From Macrolepiota albuminosa (Eukaryota > Basidiomycota > Agaricomycetes > Agaricales > Agaricaceae), in contig JAMWFC010000096.1 in assembly GCA_027475525.1 (NCBI GenBank), positions 124,001 through 188,000 on the forward strand: 64,000 nt of DNA, given 5' to 3'. Every line of letters starts with the position of its first letter. Position 1 is the stretch's first letter. The notes under the pieces are model-generated. The model did no database searches and was not told the origin of the DNA. It saw only the letters and a list, made by a program, of their open reading frames with translations. This document shows, piece by piece, positions 55,177 through 64,000 of this stretch. Made by a program: the position numbers and the translations under genes.

Positions 55177-56179
55177 ATGGCGCCTGAGCAGCCCAAGCCT
55201 GCGGACCCGTCTAACTACCCGCCGCCCCTGCCCTTTCCCCCACCACAGGAGCCCGCATACATGATGTTCCATCCCGCACAGGGCATGGTCTACTACCCCA
55301 ACCCCCCGTCCCAGCGTACGTCCTCGTCACGTGTTATTATCTGACTGACTCTGTTCCCAGCGAATGCCCCGGCCCGCCCGAAGCGCAAACAAGTCAAGAT
55401 GGCGGTACGTCTTTGCTTGGCTGTGTGTGCCTGTACTGACGTGAGAAGTGCACCAACTGCGCCAAATCCTGCAAGCGCTGCGACGACAGCCGTCCGTGCG
55501 CGCGCTGCATCAAGTACAATACCCCAGAAACGTGTGTCGACGGCCAGCGCAGGGAACGCAAGAAGGGCATCAAGCGCGGCCCCTACAAAAGCAGGAAAAA
55601 GCTCCCTGCTGTGTCGACGGCCAGCGCAGGGAACGCAAGAAGGGCATCAAGCGCGGCCCCTACAAAAGCAGGAAAAAGCTCCCTGCCCCTGACGTCCTCC
55701 CCGCTGACCCTGCCGCCCCGGACCAAGAATGGCTCCCTGCTGCTGTCCCACACGCCCCGCCTCCCGGCTACGTCCCCGCAGACGGCCACCCGCCCCTCGG
55801 CTTCTACCCAATGTACTACCCGCCTCCTGACTTCAGCCATTCCCCCCCTCCGCCCGCCGCCCACGACGCCCAGCAGTCCACCGCAGCCCCGCCCCACGGT
55901 TTTCCCTACTTCCTTCCCCCGTACGCCTACTTCCCCTACCCTGGCCTGTTCTATCCCCCGCCTCCTGCCCCGGCGCAGGCAGTCGCGAGCAAGCATAACA
56001 AGCCTGGCGCAGGTACCACGTCCCACGCGTCCTCGTCCACTGACCCAAATGTCCCAGCTCCCGTCCTCCCTGTCCCGTCTGGTCTCGCCCCGGAGAAGAA
56101 GAGGAAGAGTGCACAGGGCGAGTTGACCAAGAAGATGCCCGAGGTTCCTGCTGTGCACGCCGAATCTGTCAGTGAATGA
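55177..56179 (+). CDS. Zn(II)2Cys6 transcription factor-like protein
   Basis: Exons 55177-55315, 55361-55404 and 55449-56179 (TGA) with introns of 45 and 44 bp. The start MAPEQPKPADPSNYP follows an acceptor-like CTAAC..CAG, suggesting a 5'UTR intron. The second intron ends exactly before the zinc cluster CTNCAKSCKRCDDSRPCARC, which binds two zinc ions and DNA triplets. It is followed by RRERKKGIKRGPYK, a basic extension. The rest is Pro/Tyr-rich (PMYYPPPDFSHSPPPP), ending with a basic patch (PEKKRKSAQG). A 77-bp duplication at 55533-55686 breaks exon 3 as assembled; with one copy removed the frame runs without interruption from 55449 to 56179. The protein is likely nuclear; targets are unknown. 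An intronless relative lies at 34402-34996. Confidence 0.85.
55533..55686 (+). repeat. 77-bp exact tandem duplication (copy 3)
   Basis: 55533-55609 equals 55610-55686. It duplicates codons just after the zinc cluster and shifts the frame. Exon 3 measures a multiple of three only when 77 bp are subtracted. Confidence 0.95.
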
Positions 56180-57457
56180 AGGACCTGCGTGTTTGGGGAT
56201 TTGTTCGTGTCTTTTTTCTTTGTCTTTTTTTTTCGTCCGTGTTAATTATTTCTTGATATCTAGAAATGTAACCCCTCACCCACACCTCCCACCCCACCTC
56301 TCATCCTCTTATGCCATACTACCACACACCCAACACCCACCTGATCCCAACTCCTCATATACGCATACACACCTTGCCGTTGGATCCAGATGTTTTTTTT
56401 CCTTGATAGGACGTTATCGATCTCGATCTTGATCTTGTTTTTTTTCTTGAGCCCTTATATTGATTCTTGATTACACATCCCTACGCCCTTCCCCTTCCCC
56501 CCGGCGCCTCGTTTGTGTTTCCCGTGCTGTGGCCGTGCTCCCGTCTCTATTCTCCCTTATCCTTTGTCTTACTTCTTACGTTCTACGTCTTACGTCTTAT
56601 GCCCCTGCCTCCCCTCACACCCACCCGCGTGCGCGCATACACTCACGTTTGGCTTCGTGTATGATATCCTGTAAATATATGTAATAATACCTATCATTGT
56701 GTTGTTTTTGTTGTTGTGTGGTTGGTTGGTTTGAGTTGAGTTGAGTTGGTTTGCGTGTGTGCCTGCGGTTGCTTGTTTCTTGGAGAGTTGGTCTGGTGGT
56801 TTGGGGTTCGTGGTTGTTAAGGGAGGGTAATGCGAAGAAAAGGCAAAGAAATGGAAAATGTTCGAATGCCAGTGCTGAAGAAATGAGGTGTTTGATAGCC
56901 GATGACGATTTTTGCAAACTGACCCATGCATCCGTACTTGTGTGGCGCTGTGTGGTGTATGGGGATGCATCACGTATTTATGTGTGTTGGGATCATGGGA
57001 TGGAAGGCAGTTGTGTTGATGACGGCAATCAAAAACCTCCGTCCCCACGTTTGGGCGCTAGGTATGTGCATGGATAGGCTGCGCCAGCATCCATATATCT
57101 GTGTGTCTCGTGAACTCGGCCCCTTCCAGGGAGAACGTGTGCGGGATGTGACACCTTGCGGCTGGAAGTGATAGTGATCCCGTTGGTTACTAGCCTGTAG
57201 CTTAAATTCGGATTCTGGTAACTCGGGGAGTATCTCAAGAGAACGTGTGAGATTGCATCTGTGCCAAACCCTAATTTCTTCCATGTGGGACTATGACCTG
57301 AGTATGAAGCTTTGAAACAAAAAATATATTGACTTGACGCATCCCAAAGAGGCGGAAATGGCGCCTAAGGATGATAGACATCAAAGGCTGACACAAAGAT
57401 TGAATGTGATAGGACAAAAGGGGGAAGTACAAGAAACAGTGAGTATACTTGGTGAGA
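56180..57457. other. convergent 3' intergenic region, no gene
   Basis: T-rich and CT-rich stretches at 56210-56470 and 56395 suit 3'UTR and termination of the zinc-cluster gene. A GT-rich simple stretch lies at 56695-56780 (TTGAGTTGAGTTGAGTTGG). The gene on the other side is transcribed towards this region. Confidence 0.5.
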
Positions 57458-58647
57458 CTAAAGTTGAGCAAACGTCTTAGTTCTTGCAAGACCCTTCGAG
57501 CCAACCTCCTTCCTCTGCAACCACACACCAAGTCCATAATCAGACTCGTCATCCGATATGGGTGGAGTAACCTGACCAGGGAGCACAACAGGTGGGCGGT
57601 CCTCTGTTGTAATCATGCTCGCTGCATTTGGGTATAGTCGAGGATCGTAAGCCTGGAGTGGGACAGGGCATTGTGGATACGGCTGGGGAGCATCAGTAAG
57701 AGAATCTCCTGCAGGCACGGTATACGTGGCTTTGACTGAGAGTTTGATTCGTTTGGGACCATCGCTGGTAGAAGCGGAAACAGCAAGGTTGGGTGTCGAA
57801 GGCGAGCGCTCCAGTGCACGCTTCTTACCGGCCCAAATGCCCAAAATCGGAGGCGGTGTATGAACCGAAAGGACGGAAGCGTTGACATTGTGTTTTGCAG
57901 GGCCCTCTTGCCTGTCCAAGGACGTTTTAAATCCCTGTAAGCTCTCCTCTAATTTCTTCCTCTCCCTCTCTTGAGTCTCCTGCAAACGCCATTCCACAAG
58001 TTTCCCTGCTTCTTCACCACACAACCTCTCCTGCTCTTGCCACTCCTCCTCCATGCGGAGTTTTGCTTGGACCTTGTCAAGGTGCTGGAAGTATGGAAGA
58101 CGGTTATTGACAAGGTATTCACGCTGCTGGGCAGTGGGGACGGTCTCCCATTTCATAGTTCGATATGGGTATCCAGTGTTCCTCGTGTCGTACTCCTCCA
58201 TTGCCTGCCAGTCTATCTCACGCAAGCGTAAATCAGCCTCTTCTTTTGAGACCCAGCCCAGGTTCAAAAGGCGGCGCAATGTCTTGCCCGGAATGGAGAT
58301 GTGCGGGGTCAATCGGAGCCGGTATTCATACTCAGAGATGGCATTGTAAGGGTCAAAAAATTCGGCAATGGGTGAAAAGGGATGGGAAGAGGATGCTGGA
58401 AAGGCAAAGTCACGAACTTTGATGTTGAGTTCCTTTAAATCTTCAAGTATGGTCTGAGATTCGGGCTCTATGATTTCCGTCAGTGCTGGAGAAAGCGCTC
58501 GCGTGTCCTGGATTGGTTGGACTGGCTACGAAACACATCAGTACTAAAGTCCATATCTGGGGAAATGGGACTTACTAGGCTGCTGGGAGCATCAGAAGGG
58601 GAATGCCTTTCAAATGGTACCCAAAACGGGTTATGAGATGTTGACAT
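57458..58647 (-). CDS. hypothetical coiled-coil protein (379 residues)
   Basis: Two exons on minus, 58647-58576 (24 codons) and 58525-57458, are joined by a 50-bp intron with GTAAGT, a TACTGAT branch and TAG. The start MSTSHNPFWVPFE is the nearest ATG. An in-frame upstream ATG (about 58746) would add about 33 residues rich in Arg, Ser and Leu, like a mitochondrial presequence. The protein has a compact N-terminal region (ISIPGKTLRRLLNLGWVSKE, then IDWQAMEEYDTRNTGYPY), a highly charged coiled coil (RMEEEWQEQERLCGEEAGK, ERERKKLEESLQ), a basic SPSTPN/GPKRIK segment that could be a nuclear signal, and an acidic Ser tail (SDDESDYGLG). I recognise no family. It is convergent with the zinc-cluster gene and divergent from the gene at 59044. 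Confidence 0.75.
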
Positions 58648-59043
58648 TACAATAGTAAGCTCAGAGCGCCAACAACGAGGTCGAGAAAGTAAAAGTGAAG
58701 ATTTGGCAAGAGAGAGATATGGTGCTCGTGATTTATGTGTACGCATGTTGGCTAGAGTCACAGAAATAGGCCTTTGTGGTTGAAACGTTGATCAGTCAAC
58801 GTTCAACACTTGTTTACTTGTGTAGTCCTGTAACGACCGTGACTCCCTTAGTTTTGCAACATATCAAACTCGAACACAGGTTCAACTGCGCACACTTCTC
58901 CTCAAATCATCGTCGTCGCCCTTATATTTCTGACTAAATTTCAGCTAACACATTCTGATTACCACTGAACCCAAAACACGTCTTGCCCACGAGCTAGTCG
59001 CGAGGAGCACAGCACTTGACCAACGCCGATTCATACCTCCAGC
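58648..59043. other. divergent promoter region
   Basis: About 400 bp separate the starts of the minus gene (58647) and the next plus-strand frame (59044). No TATA box stands out, and 58648-58746 may be coding if the upstream ATG is used. Confidence 0.4.
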
Positions 59044-59345
59044 ATGGGTGTTCTCGACGGAATCTCAGACCTTGTAGCGCGTATTTCGCCCTCAGGCAAG
59101 ACTAAAACATCAGCAGCAGGCATAGGCAACGGGCATAGCATGGCGTTCAATGACAACGTGAGTTCCCTGTCCATTTTTTCCGGCTCTTCCATATACCCTT
59201 TCCTGGTATTTCTCTTCGCGTTCTGTGCCTCGTTCGGGGTCACTCTGCCGTGGACAGTGACAACTGTGGATTCTTTTCCATTCTACTGATTTACGTAATC
59301 ATGTTGTTCTTTGGATGGCACGACGATGGGCTCGACTGGCGGTGA
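59044..59345 (+). CDS. possible small membrane protein (uncertain splicing)
   Basis: ATG 59044 opens MGVLDGISDLVARISPSGKT and continues to NDN at 59157, directly before a perfect donor GTGAGT. Downstream, after an acceptor-like GGACAG at about 59260, a frame reads NCGFFSILLIYVIMLFFGWH then DDGLDWR and stops at 59345, a convincing membrane helix with a charged end. The two do not join in phase with the only visible donor and acceptor (a TGA results), so either the splice sites differ or there is a sequence error. It could instead be the 5' leader of the following gene. I do not recognise the protein. Confidence 0.3.
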
Positions 59346-59444
59346 ACTCGTCCTCCTGCTCATCCTTCCACTTCTTTGGGTTCCTTGGATATGGGTTCAT
59401 ACTTTGACACCCACCAAACTCCAGTACTGAAGTGACTTTCCTAG

Positions 59445-60626
59445 ATGATCGTCTCGAAACCGGCCATTGTGTTCCATTCCTCTCAAATTTTCTTCGCTTT
59501 TCTTGCAATGGCGTGTTTTGCGAGTGTAGCTTCGTTCCAGGCAAAATGGAACGTCGGGCCATGTACGTTGTGTCTTTAGTTCTCGCGCAAATCATCCTCA
59601 GATACGCCAATATAGCTGGTCTCACGGGCTTTGCACTCTTCATATCAATACTAGGCATATTTTTATCTGCGTTTATGCTAGCTGTTCCCGTTGTAAACGA
59701 GAAACACGAGAGATTAGTTCGTCTGGCGCGTGCGTTAAAGGAGGTACGCGTTGGATTCATTCTCACTGGCATAGGCGTTGCTGCCAGCCTCCTTATCTCG
59801 TACGTATCTCGCCTTGTTCCCGTTTTGGACTCGCTCTTCTAAAATCGAATATTCCTTAGATTTATCAACCGGGGTGCAAGAACCCAGATAATGATCCACA
59901 CCAAAGCCTCGGTGACGATTTCAAGAAAGGTCTGGATGGGTTTTGCAGCTCCAAGAAGGCCGGAGCTATTTTCTTCTGGCTCGCGTTTGGTGAGCTTTCT
60001 TGCATCCCTCGTGTGTCCATTATACTTAATATCGTGTAAACAGGCTTCTGGGCCGCATCGCTTGTCCTCCTTGTGCTCGACTGGCGCTCAGGAAAGCTCA
60101 CCACACACAGCGGACCGCGTGATCCACCCTTCCGCGTGCCTTCGCGTCCTGATGATGTTGAAGACAACCTCACGCACGAAGATTACGACGAGGAGGATTA
60201 CACGCACATAGCACGGCCCACACAGCCTGCCGCGTCTTCAGCATATGTGCCGTCGAGGTACGACCCCGACCCGGACGATAATGCGAATACGCATCCGGGC
60301 TCGCCATTCGCGGATGAGAATAGGTACGCGGGGAGACCGAGTATGGATGCGTACGGAGCCTTTTCGGATCCGGCACCCAGTGGGTTCGTGCAGACGCAGG
60401 GAGGAGGAGCACATGTACAGGAGGTCCCGAGGATGAGTAGGACGATGCAGTATGCGGATCCGTATGCGGCTGTGCGTGCGTCGATTGGGGGCTCGAGTTC
60501 GGCTGCGCATAGTACCCCGAACTATGATAGTTATGCGCATATGCGGCTGTGCGTGCGTCGATTGGGGGCTCGAGTTCGGCTGCGCATAGTACCCCGAACT
60601 ATGATAGTTATGCGCAGATGAGGTAG
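59445..60626 (+). CDS. four-helix membrane protein (MARVEL-like, fungal)
   Basis: Four exons: 59445-59562, 59616-59803, 59860-59989 and 60044-60626, with introns of 53, 56 and 54 bp, all in phase. Start MIVSKPAIVFHSSQIFFAFL. Four hydrophobic segments are visible: IFFAFLAMACFASVASF, GFALFISILGIFLSAFMLAV, VGFILTGIGVAASLLIS and AGAIFFWLAFGFWAASLVLL, with LARALKEVRVGF between the second and third. A hydrophilic acidic tail follows (DVEDNLTHEDYDEEDYTH, then Pro/Ser/Gly/Tyr-rich) and is probably cytoplasmic. Basidiomycetes commonly have such proteins; the role is not established, with membrane organisation likely. A 77-bp duplication at 60463-60616 adds a false tail; without it the frame ends naturally at YDSYAQMR and the TAG at 60624. 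Confidence 0.8.
60463..60616 (+). repeat. 77-bp exact tandem duplication (copy 4)
   Basis: 60463-60539 equals 60540-60616. It shifts the last codons of the membrane-protein gene. With one copy removed, exon 4 measures a whole number of codons to the TAG at 60624-60626. Confidence 0.95.
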
Positions 60627-61338
60627 CAGTAGCGGGTTGGTACTTTTTTCCGTGTTGTCTGTTTTAGATGTTTTGGATTCAAAGTTTGCGCGCGGACGAC
60701 TTGGATACTTAATTTTATTATCGTTCAGTGTACTATATTTGAACATGGCAGATTGTGTGGAAATCAAGGGTAATCACCACACGTTAATGACCAATGAAAG
60801 AATGCTAAGAGTGTCGTAGCAAGGGAATTAATTAATTACTTGAATGGTTGGCTTTACTATTGTTGAAGGTAAAAATACGCGACCACATCCATCAAAAAAG
60901 TGGCAAATGCTTTGTCCAACGGCAAATGGACTTGAAAGCAAGGCCCATCTCAACTCGTACCAAGCAGGTGTTGTCAATAAACATCTCTCTACTAAACAAG
61001 ATGTCTTGTCGTCAAGGAATGGTGTTTTGTCCTTACAAGGCTACCAGTCGCAGAACTGGTAAGCGTTCCTCAAGTTATTTCTATTCCATGCTCATCATGC
61101 AGAAAAGCTGATTTATAGTACTTCGTTCTTTCTTTGTATACAGGAGGAGCTCATCATGACAATAAATACAAAACAAGTCGAAAGCTTGATTTCCTCATCT
61201 CCAAACTCACTTGTGCCGTTCCCTCGTGTGCATGGTTGCGTGTCGTCTAATGAACCGCATCCCATTGATTCTCTGGCAGGGTCCTTGACAAACATGCTCA
61301 ATCAGCAAGGATACAGGGTTTTTGATGAGAGATTATCC
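60627..61338. other. intergenic, convergent 3' ends
   Basis: This lies between the plus-strand membrane gene and a minus-strand gene. Short plus frames at 60844-61111 show no motif or splice logic. Nothing else is supported. Confidence 0.45.
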
Positions 61339-62554
61339 TTACGCAGGCCGAATACCAGTTGCTTCAAAAGTAGGCAGCCTCTCCCACCAATCTTTGTTCA
61401 CAGGCGGAGTCTTTATCATGTCTTTTTTCACGCCATTTACTTCGAACGCCGCTGATAGCCATGCGTACAACGCCAGATTGTCAGCCGTATTGTAGGGGGG
61501 TGAGATGTACAAATCCCCATGCCCATCAAGTGGTCTGAAGAAGTAATAACTAGAAGTGGCAGTTGTTAGCACGGCGTACTCGGCATTCTCCTGGACCAGC
61601 TGGCCCCAAATCTGTCATTGCGTTGATGTCCTTCAGGTGTTGAGCGTGAATAAAAATAACTCATTGACACACCTGAGAAAGGATCTTGTCCCTGATCTGT
61701 TCAGTCAGTCGACCAGCGCCACCAGCATCGTCGGTGGAGTTACTAGAAACGTCATCTGGCCACACATACTGGATCGCCAGTCCAGGTACATATTCCTGAT
61801 CGCCATCCTCGTACCAACCTGTGACATCTTCGAAAACCGCGTCCGTGAGTACTCGGGTGGTTTTAACTTCGACTACCGCTTTTATGGCAAATTCGCCAGA
61901 ACGACTTGTCTTAGGATTGGCCGAGAGGGAGGAATATATCCCGAAGTCCGTAATATTTCTCGGTGACTTACTGGATGATGCGAAAAACTGAAAGCTAGAT
62001 TTTTGGAAATCCGGCGAAGTCCAACGTTTGAAAACGGCAGCATATTCAGGAATCGTACCAGTCTCTTCTTTTATCCGGTTGAAAGCCATATGATATGCCA
62101 TGATTTTAAAAACTGGCGCGAGGTTTTCTTGCTCGAATTGTGACTCGTTGTCTTTCTCCAGATGGTGGAGTCGTTTGAATGGTAACGTAGTCGATACAGG
62201 GTGGACGATGGCTACAAACTGACTGTTTACTGGCACAAGGATACCTTCTAGCTCTGGTCTTATCACTTTGCAGAGTTGTTCTACAAGACGTGGTACTGGC
62301 ACAATACTTTGAAGAACGGACTTCACGAGTTTTCCGCTTGTAGTTGACGTGCTTTTAGCACTACAAGACGGTGCTGGTTTTCCGCTAAAGTACTGAGGGG
62401 CTTCGAGGAGACGAAGGAGTGATACCATTCCAGTCTCTTCAGGTCCGAGGTTTATGAGCTGTGGCATGGTTTCCGAGGCCATCGAAGCGGAATTGGGTGG
62501 CATGGTTCTCGAGGACATCGAAGTGGAATTGGATGGCATAGTCCTCGAGGTCAT
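61339..62554 (-). CDS. PD-(D/E)XK nuclease-like hypothetical protein (384 residues)
   Basis: Two minus-strand exons, 62554-61673 (294 codons) and 61611-61339 (91 codons with stop), are joined by a 61-bp GTGTGT..CAG intron in phase 0 (KILSQ then IWGQLVQENAEYAVL). The N-terminus has three 12-residue repeats (TSMTSRTMPSNS type). The middle is alpha-helical. At about residues 225-265 ITDFGIYSSL is followed 30 residues later by AVVEVKT, and then the IRDKILSQIWGQLVQEN helix. D, ExK and a Q-containing helix in this order are the signature of the restriction-endonuclease-like fold seen in many uncharacterised fungal proteins. This is an inference; catalysis is unproven. The repeats may extend further upstream. 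It is divergent from the kinase-like gene at 63379. Confidence 0.6.
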
Positions 62555-63378
62555 CGAAGTGGAGTTGGATATCGAGAGCGGGTAGAAGTAGACGATAAGG
62601 AGCAGGAGGAGTTATAAGGAGGAGCAGTTGATGCCTTCCGACAAGCATTTTCAGAGTTTATATGTCGCCCAACAAGAACCACCACAGCCGTTCGGCATTT
62701 ATTTGTTGACTTCATACACGACACAATGGAATGTTGAGATACGAGCTAAGATGCACAGAAAACAATAATCCCGCACAAAGGCTTCTTGGCAATCAGTAAC
62801 GCTTGTTGAGGACAAACCTACACAAAACTTATGGAACAACAAACAAAATTGAGAAGGATATCCTTCTTTGGTGAACAGCGTGTGACATTCACCCGATTTA
62901 TATCTTTCTCGCTCGATTGCTTGAGTTTATCCTCATAGAAAGGTAGGATTTTACCTTGCAGCCCAAAAAAAATGACAGACTTTCTTAGAGATGCTGTGCA
63001 GGTCGTTACGAGCCGGAGAAACTGAACAAGGTATTGACAATAGTATCGGTCAAGCTTATAGTCCATTGAGTGCATATTCTTGTTATGCCCAGCGACCGTC
63101 AGTAACAAAAGAAAATTGATAACAAATATTTAGAATACAATGGGCCTAACCAAAGTACAAGGTGAAATACAAACAATTCACCGTGGGTAAAGGGAGAGCT
63201 TGTCCAGAGACAGCTTCAACACATAATGTGGCGAATTTGCCTTGAGAATAATAACAATGGGAATTTGTCGAAGTTGTTGCATCTTTAGTCCTTTTTGGTT
63301 ACGTAACCTTAAGGACATCGAAAATAACCCTTAACGACAGAACAAATACTTTCGTAACTGCTTTAGCTTCTTCAGTCC
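62555..63378. other. divergent intergenic region
   Basis: 824 bp between the start of the minus gene and the plus-strand kinase-like gene. A minus-strand frame at 63108-62818 has Lys/Tyr-rich composition without motifs. The repeat-coding stretch continues to about 62580 without a further in-frame ATG. Confidence 0.4.
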
Positions 63379-63959
63379 ATGTCGCTCTCACTCAAATTCT
63401 CTTCCAACGCCCTATCACCGTTTCCAGAGGGAGTAGCCTCCAATGAGGTTACTTTCCTCCAAAGCAGCTCTGTCAAACTCATGCAACCAGGCGTTGTTGC
63501 CACCGTTGATGTGACTAAAAGCATTAACGGATACTTCCAGTACGAGGACGATGAATATCATTTCATGGGAACGATCATGCTGCCCAATGAGCCTTCCCCT
63601 CGTGACGTTGTCGTCAAGTTACTCTGGGGTAGCGATAGAGAGTCTTATCCTGAAACATTCCAGAATTACAAACAAGAAGCAAAATTATATCAAGACCACT
63701 TATGCATAGCGATAGAGAGTCTTATCCTGAAACATTCCAGAATTACAAACAAGAAGCAAAATTATATCAAGACCACTTATGCAAAAATGAATCCCTCTAT
63801 GGAAAAGGAGTCCCAAGAAACTATGGATTGTATGAAACCAAGTTCTATTGGAAATTATATGACCTATTTGTCGATTGTGCTTGTATGGTATATCAATACT
63901 GTGGTTCAAGCGAAAACCTGCAATGGTCGACAGGTAGTGGCCTTTCGGACTTCGGGTAA
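63379..63959 (+). CDS. protein kinase-like protein, 5' part (runs towards window end)
   Basis: From ATG 63379 (MSLSLKFSSNALSPFPEG) the frame leads to a kinase-like N-lobe: GTIMLPNEPSPRDVVVKLLW with the putative ATP-binding Lys in VVVKLLW, then a helix with YKQEAKLYQDHLC and the strand GVPRNYGLYET, the order of beta-3, helix C and beta-4/5 in aminoglycoside-kinase-like and fungal kinase-like proteins. The 77-bp duplication at 63630-63783 breaks it as assembled; with one copy removed, one frame runs 63379-63959. A GTAAGT at 63956 could be a donor, in which case the gene continues beyond the window. The catalytic loop is not in view, so activity is unknown. Confidence 0.6.
63630..63783 (+). repeat. 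77-bp exact tandem duplication (copy 5)
   Basis: 63630-63706 equals 63707-63783. It disrupts the kinase-like frame. Subtracting 77 bp gives a whole number of codons from 63379 to the TAA at 63957. Confidence 0.95.
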
Positions 63960-64000
63960 GTAATTTTTTCGTTCCTGTCGTTAAAATCTTGACGTAACTT

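Noticed and set aside
60540..60621. Alternative C-terminus of the four-helix membrane protein rich in Arg
   Set aside because: It is produced by the 77-bp duplication; without it the frame ends at the TAG at 60624.

Overview
The window looks like a chromosome segment of a filamentous basidiomycete, most likely an agaricomycete. The evidence is short introns (44-61 bp) with GTRNGT/YAG boundaries, a Zn(II)2Cys6 gene, chromovirus-type and dual-retropepsin Ty3/gypsy elements, a DIRS-type RT/tyrosine-recombinase element, a LINE with a CCHC ORF1 and a Helitron. No rRNA, tRNA or CRISPR array was seen. I cannot name the species.

Layout. 1-33.3 kb is a nested transposon block: LINE on minus (1-2850); a CpG-free Helitron remnant on minus (about 4.0-6.56 kb); a 5'-truncated chromovirus on plus (6561-9397); LTR fragments and a CpG-poor decayed stretch (9.4-13.0 kb); and a gag-only LTR element on minus (13079 to about 24720). 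That last element is split by a complete gypsy element on minus (14956-23460, target duplication GAGTG), which itself holds two nested solo LTRs. Then come a decayed gypsy on minus (24.9-28.3 kb), a retropepsin fragment on plus (28.4-28.9 kb) and a DIRS-like element on plus (29.8-33.3 kb) with a solo LTR in the end of its recombinase gene. 33.3-49.7 kb is a graveyard of broken host-type genes on both strands (Zn(II)2Cys6 retrocopy, karyopherin beta-3, AGC kinase, WD40, Chk1-like kinase, C2H2 protein) among AT-rich repeats, including a ~354-bp tandem array. 49.7-50.6 kb is a 120-bp minisatellite interrupted by a solo LTR. 50650-53571 is a second, better preserved gag-only LTR element, cut off by a 100-N gap. 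53.7-64 kb is a compact host gene block: a membrane protein, an intron-containing Zn(II)2Cys6 protein, a coiled-coil protein, a four-helix membrane protein, a PD-(D/E)XK-like protein and the start of a kinase-like gene.

Two observations matter most. First, five tandem duplications with an offset of exactly 77 bp lie at 8338, 32997, 55533, 60463 and 63630. Each of the four in coding sequence breaks the reading frame, and dropping one copy restores it every time. This strongly suggests an assembly artefact of k=77, so the three host genes affected should not be called pseudogenes. Second, the two gag-only elements share a ~830-residue protein of unknown family, 160-170 bp LTRs beginning TGTAACA, and a stem-loop beside the polypurine tract. 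They encode no recognisable protease, RT or integrase. Related LTRs at 9398-9567 and 32967-33285 show that the family has moved repeatedly.

Old elements are depleted in CpG, and many stops and catalytic losses are C-to-T or G-to-A changes. This fits methylation-driven (RIP-like or simple deamination) decay.
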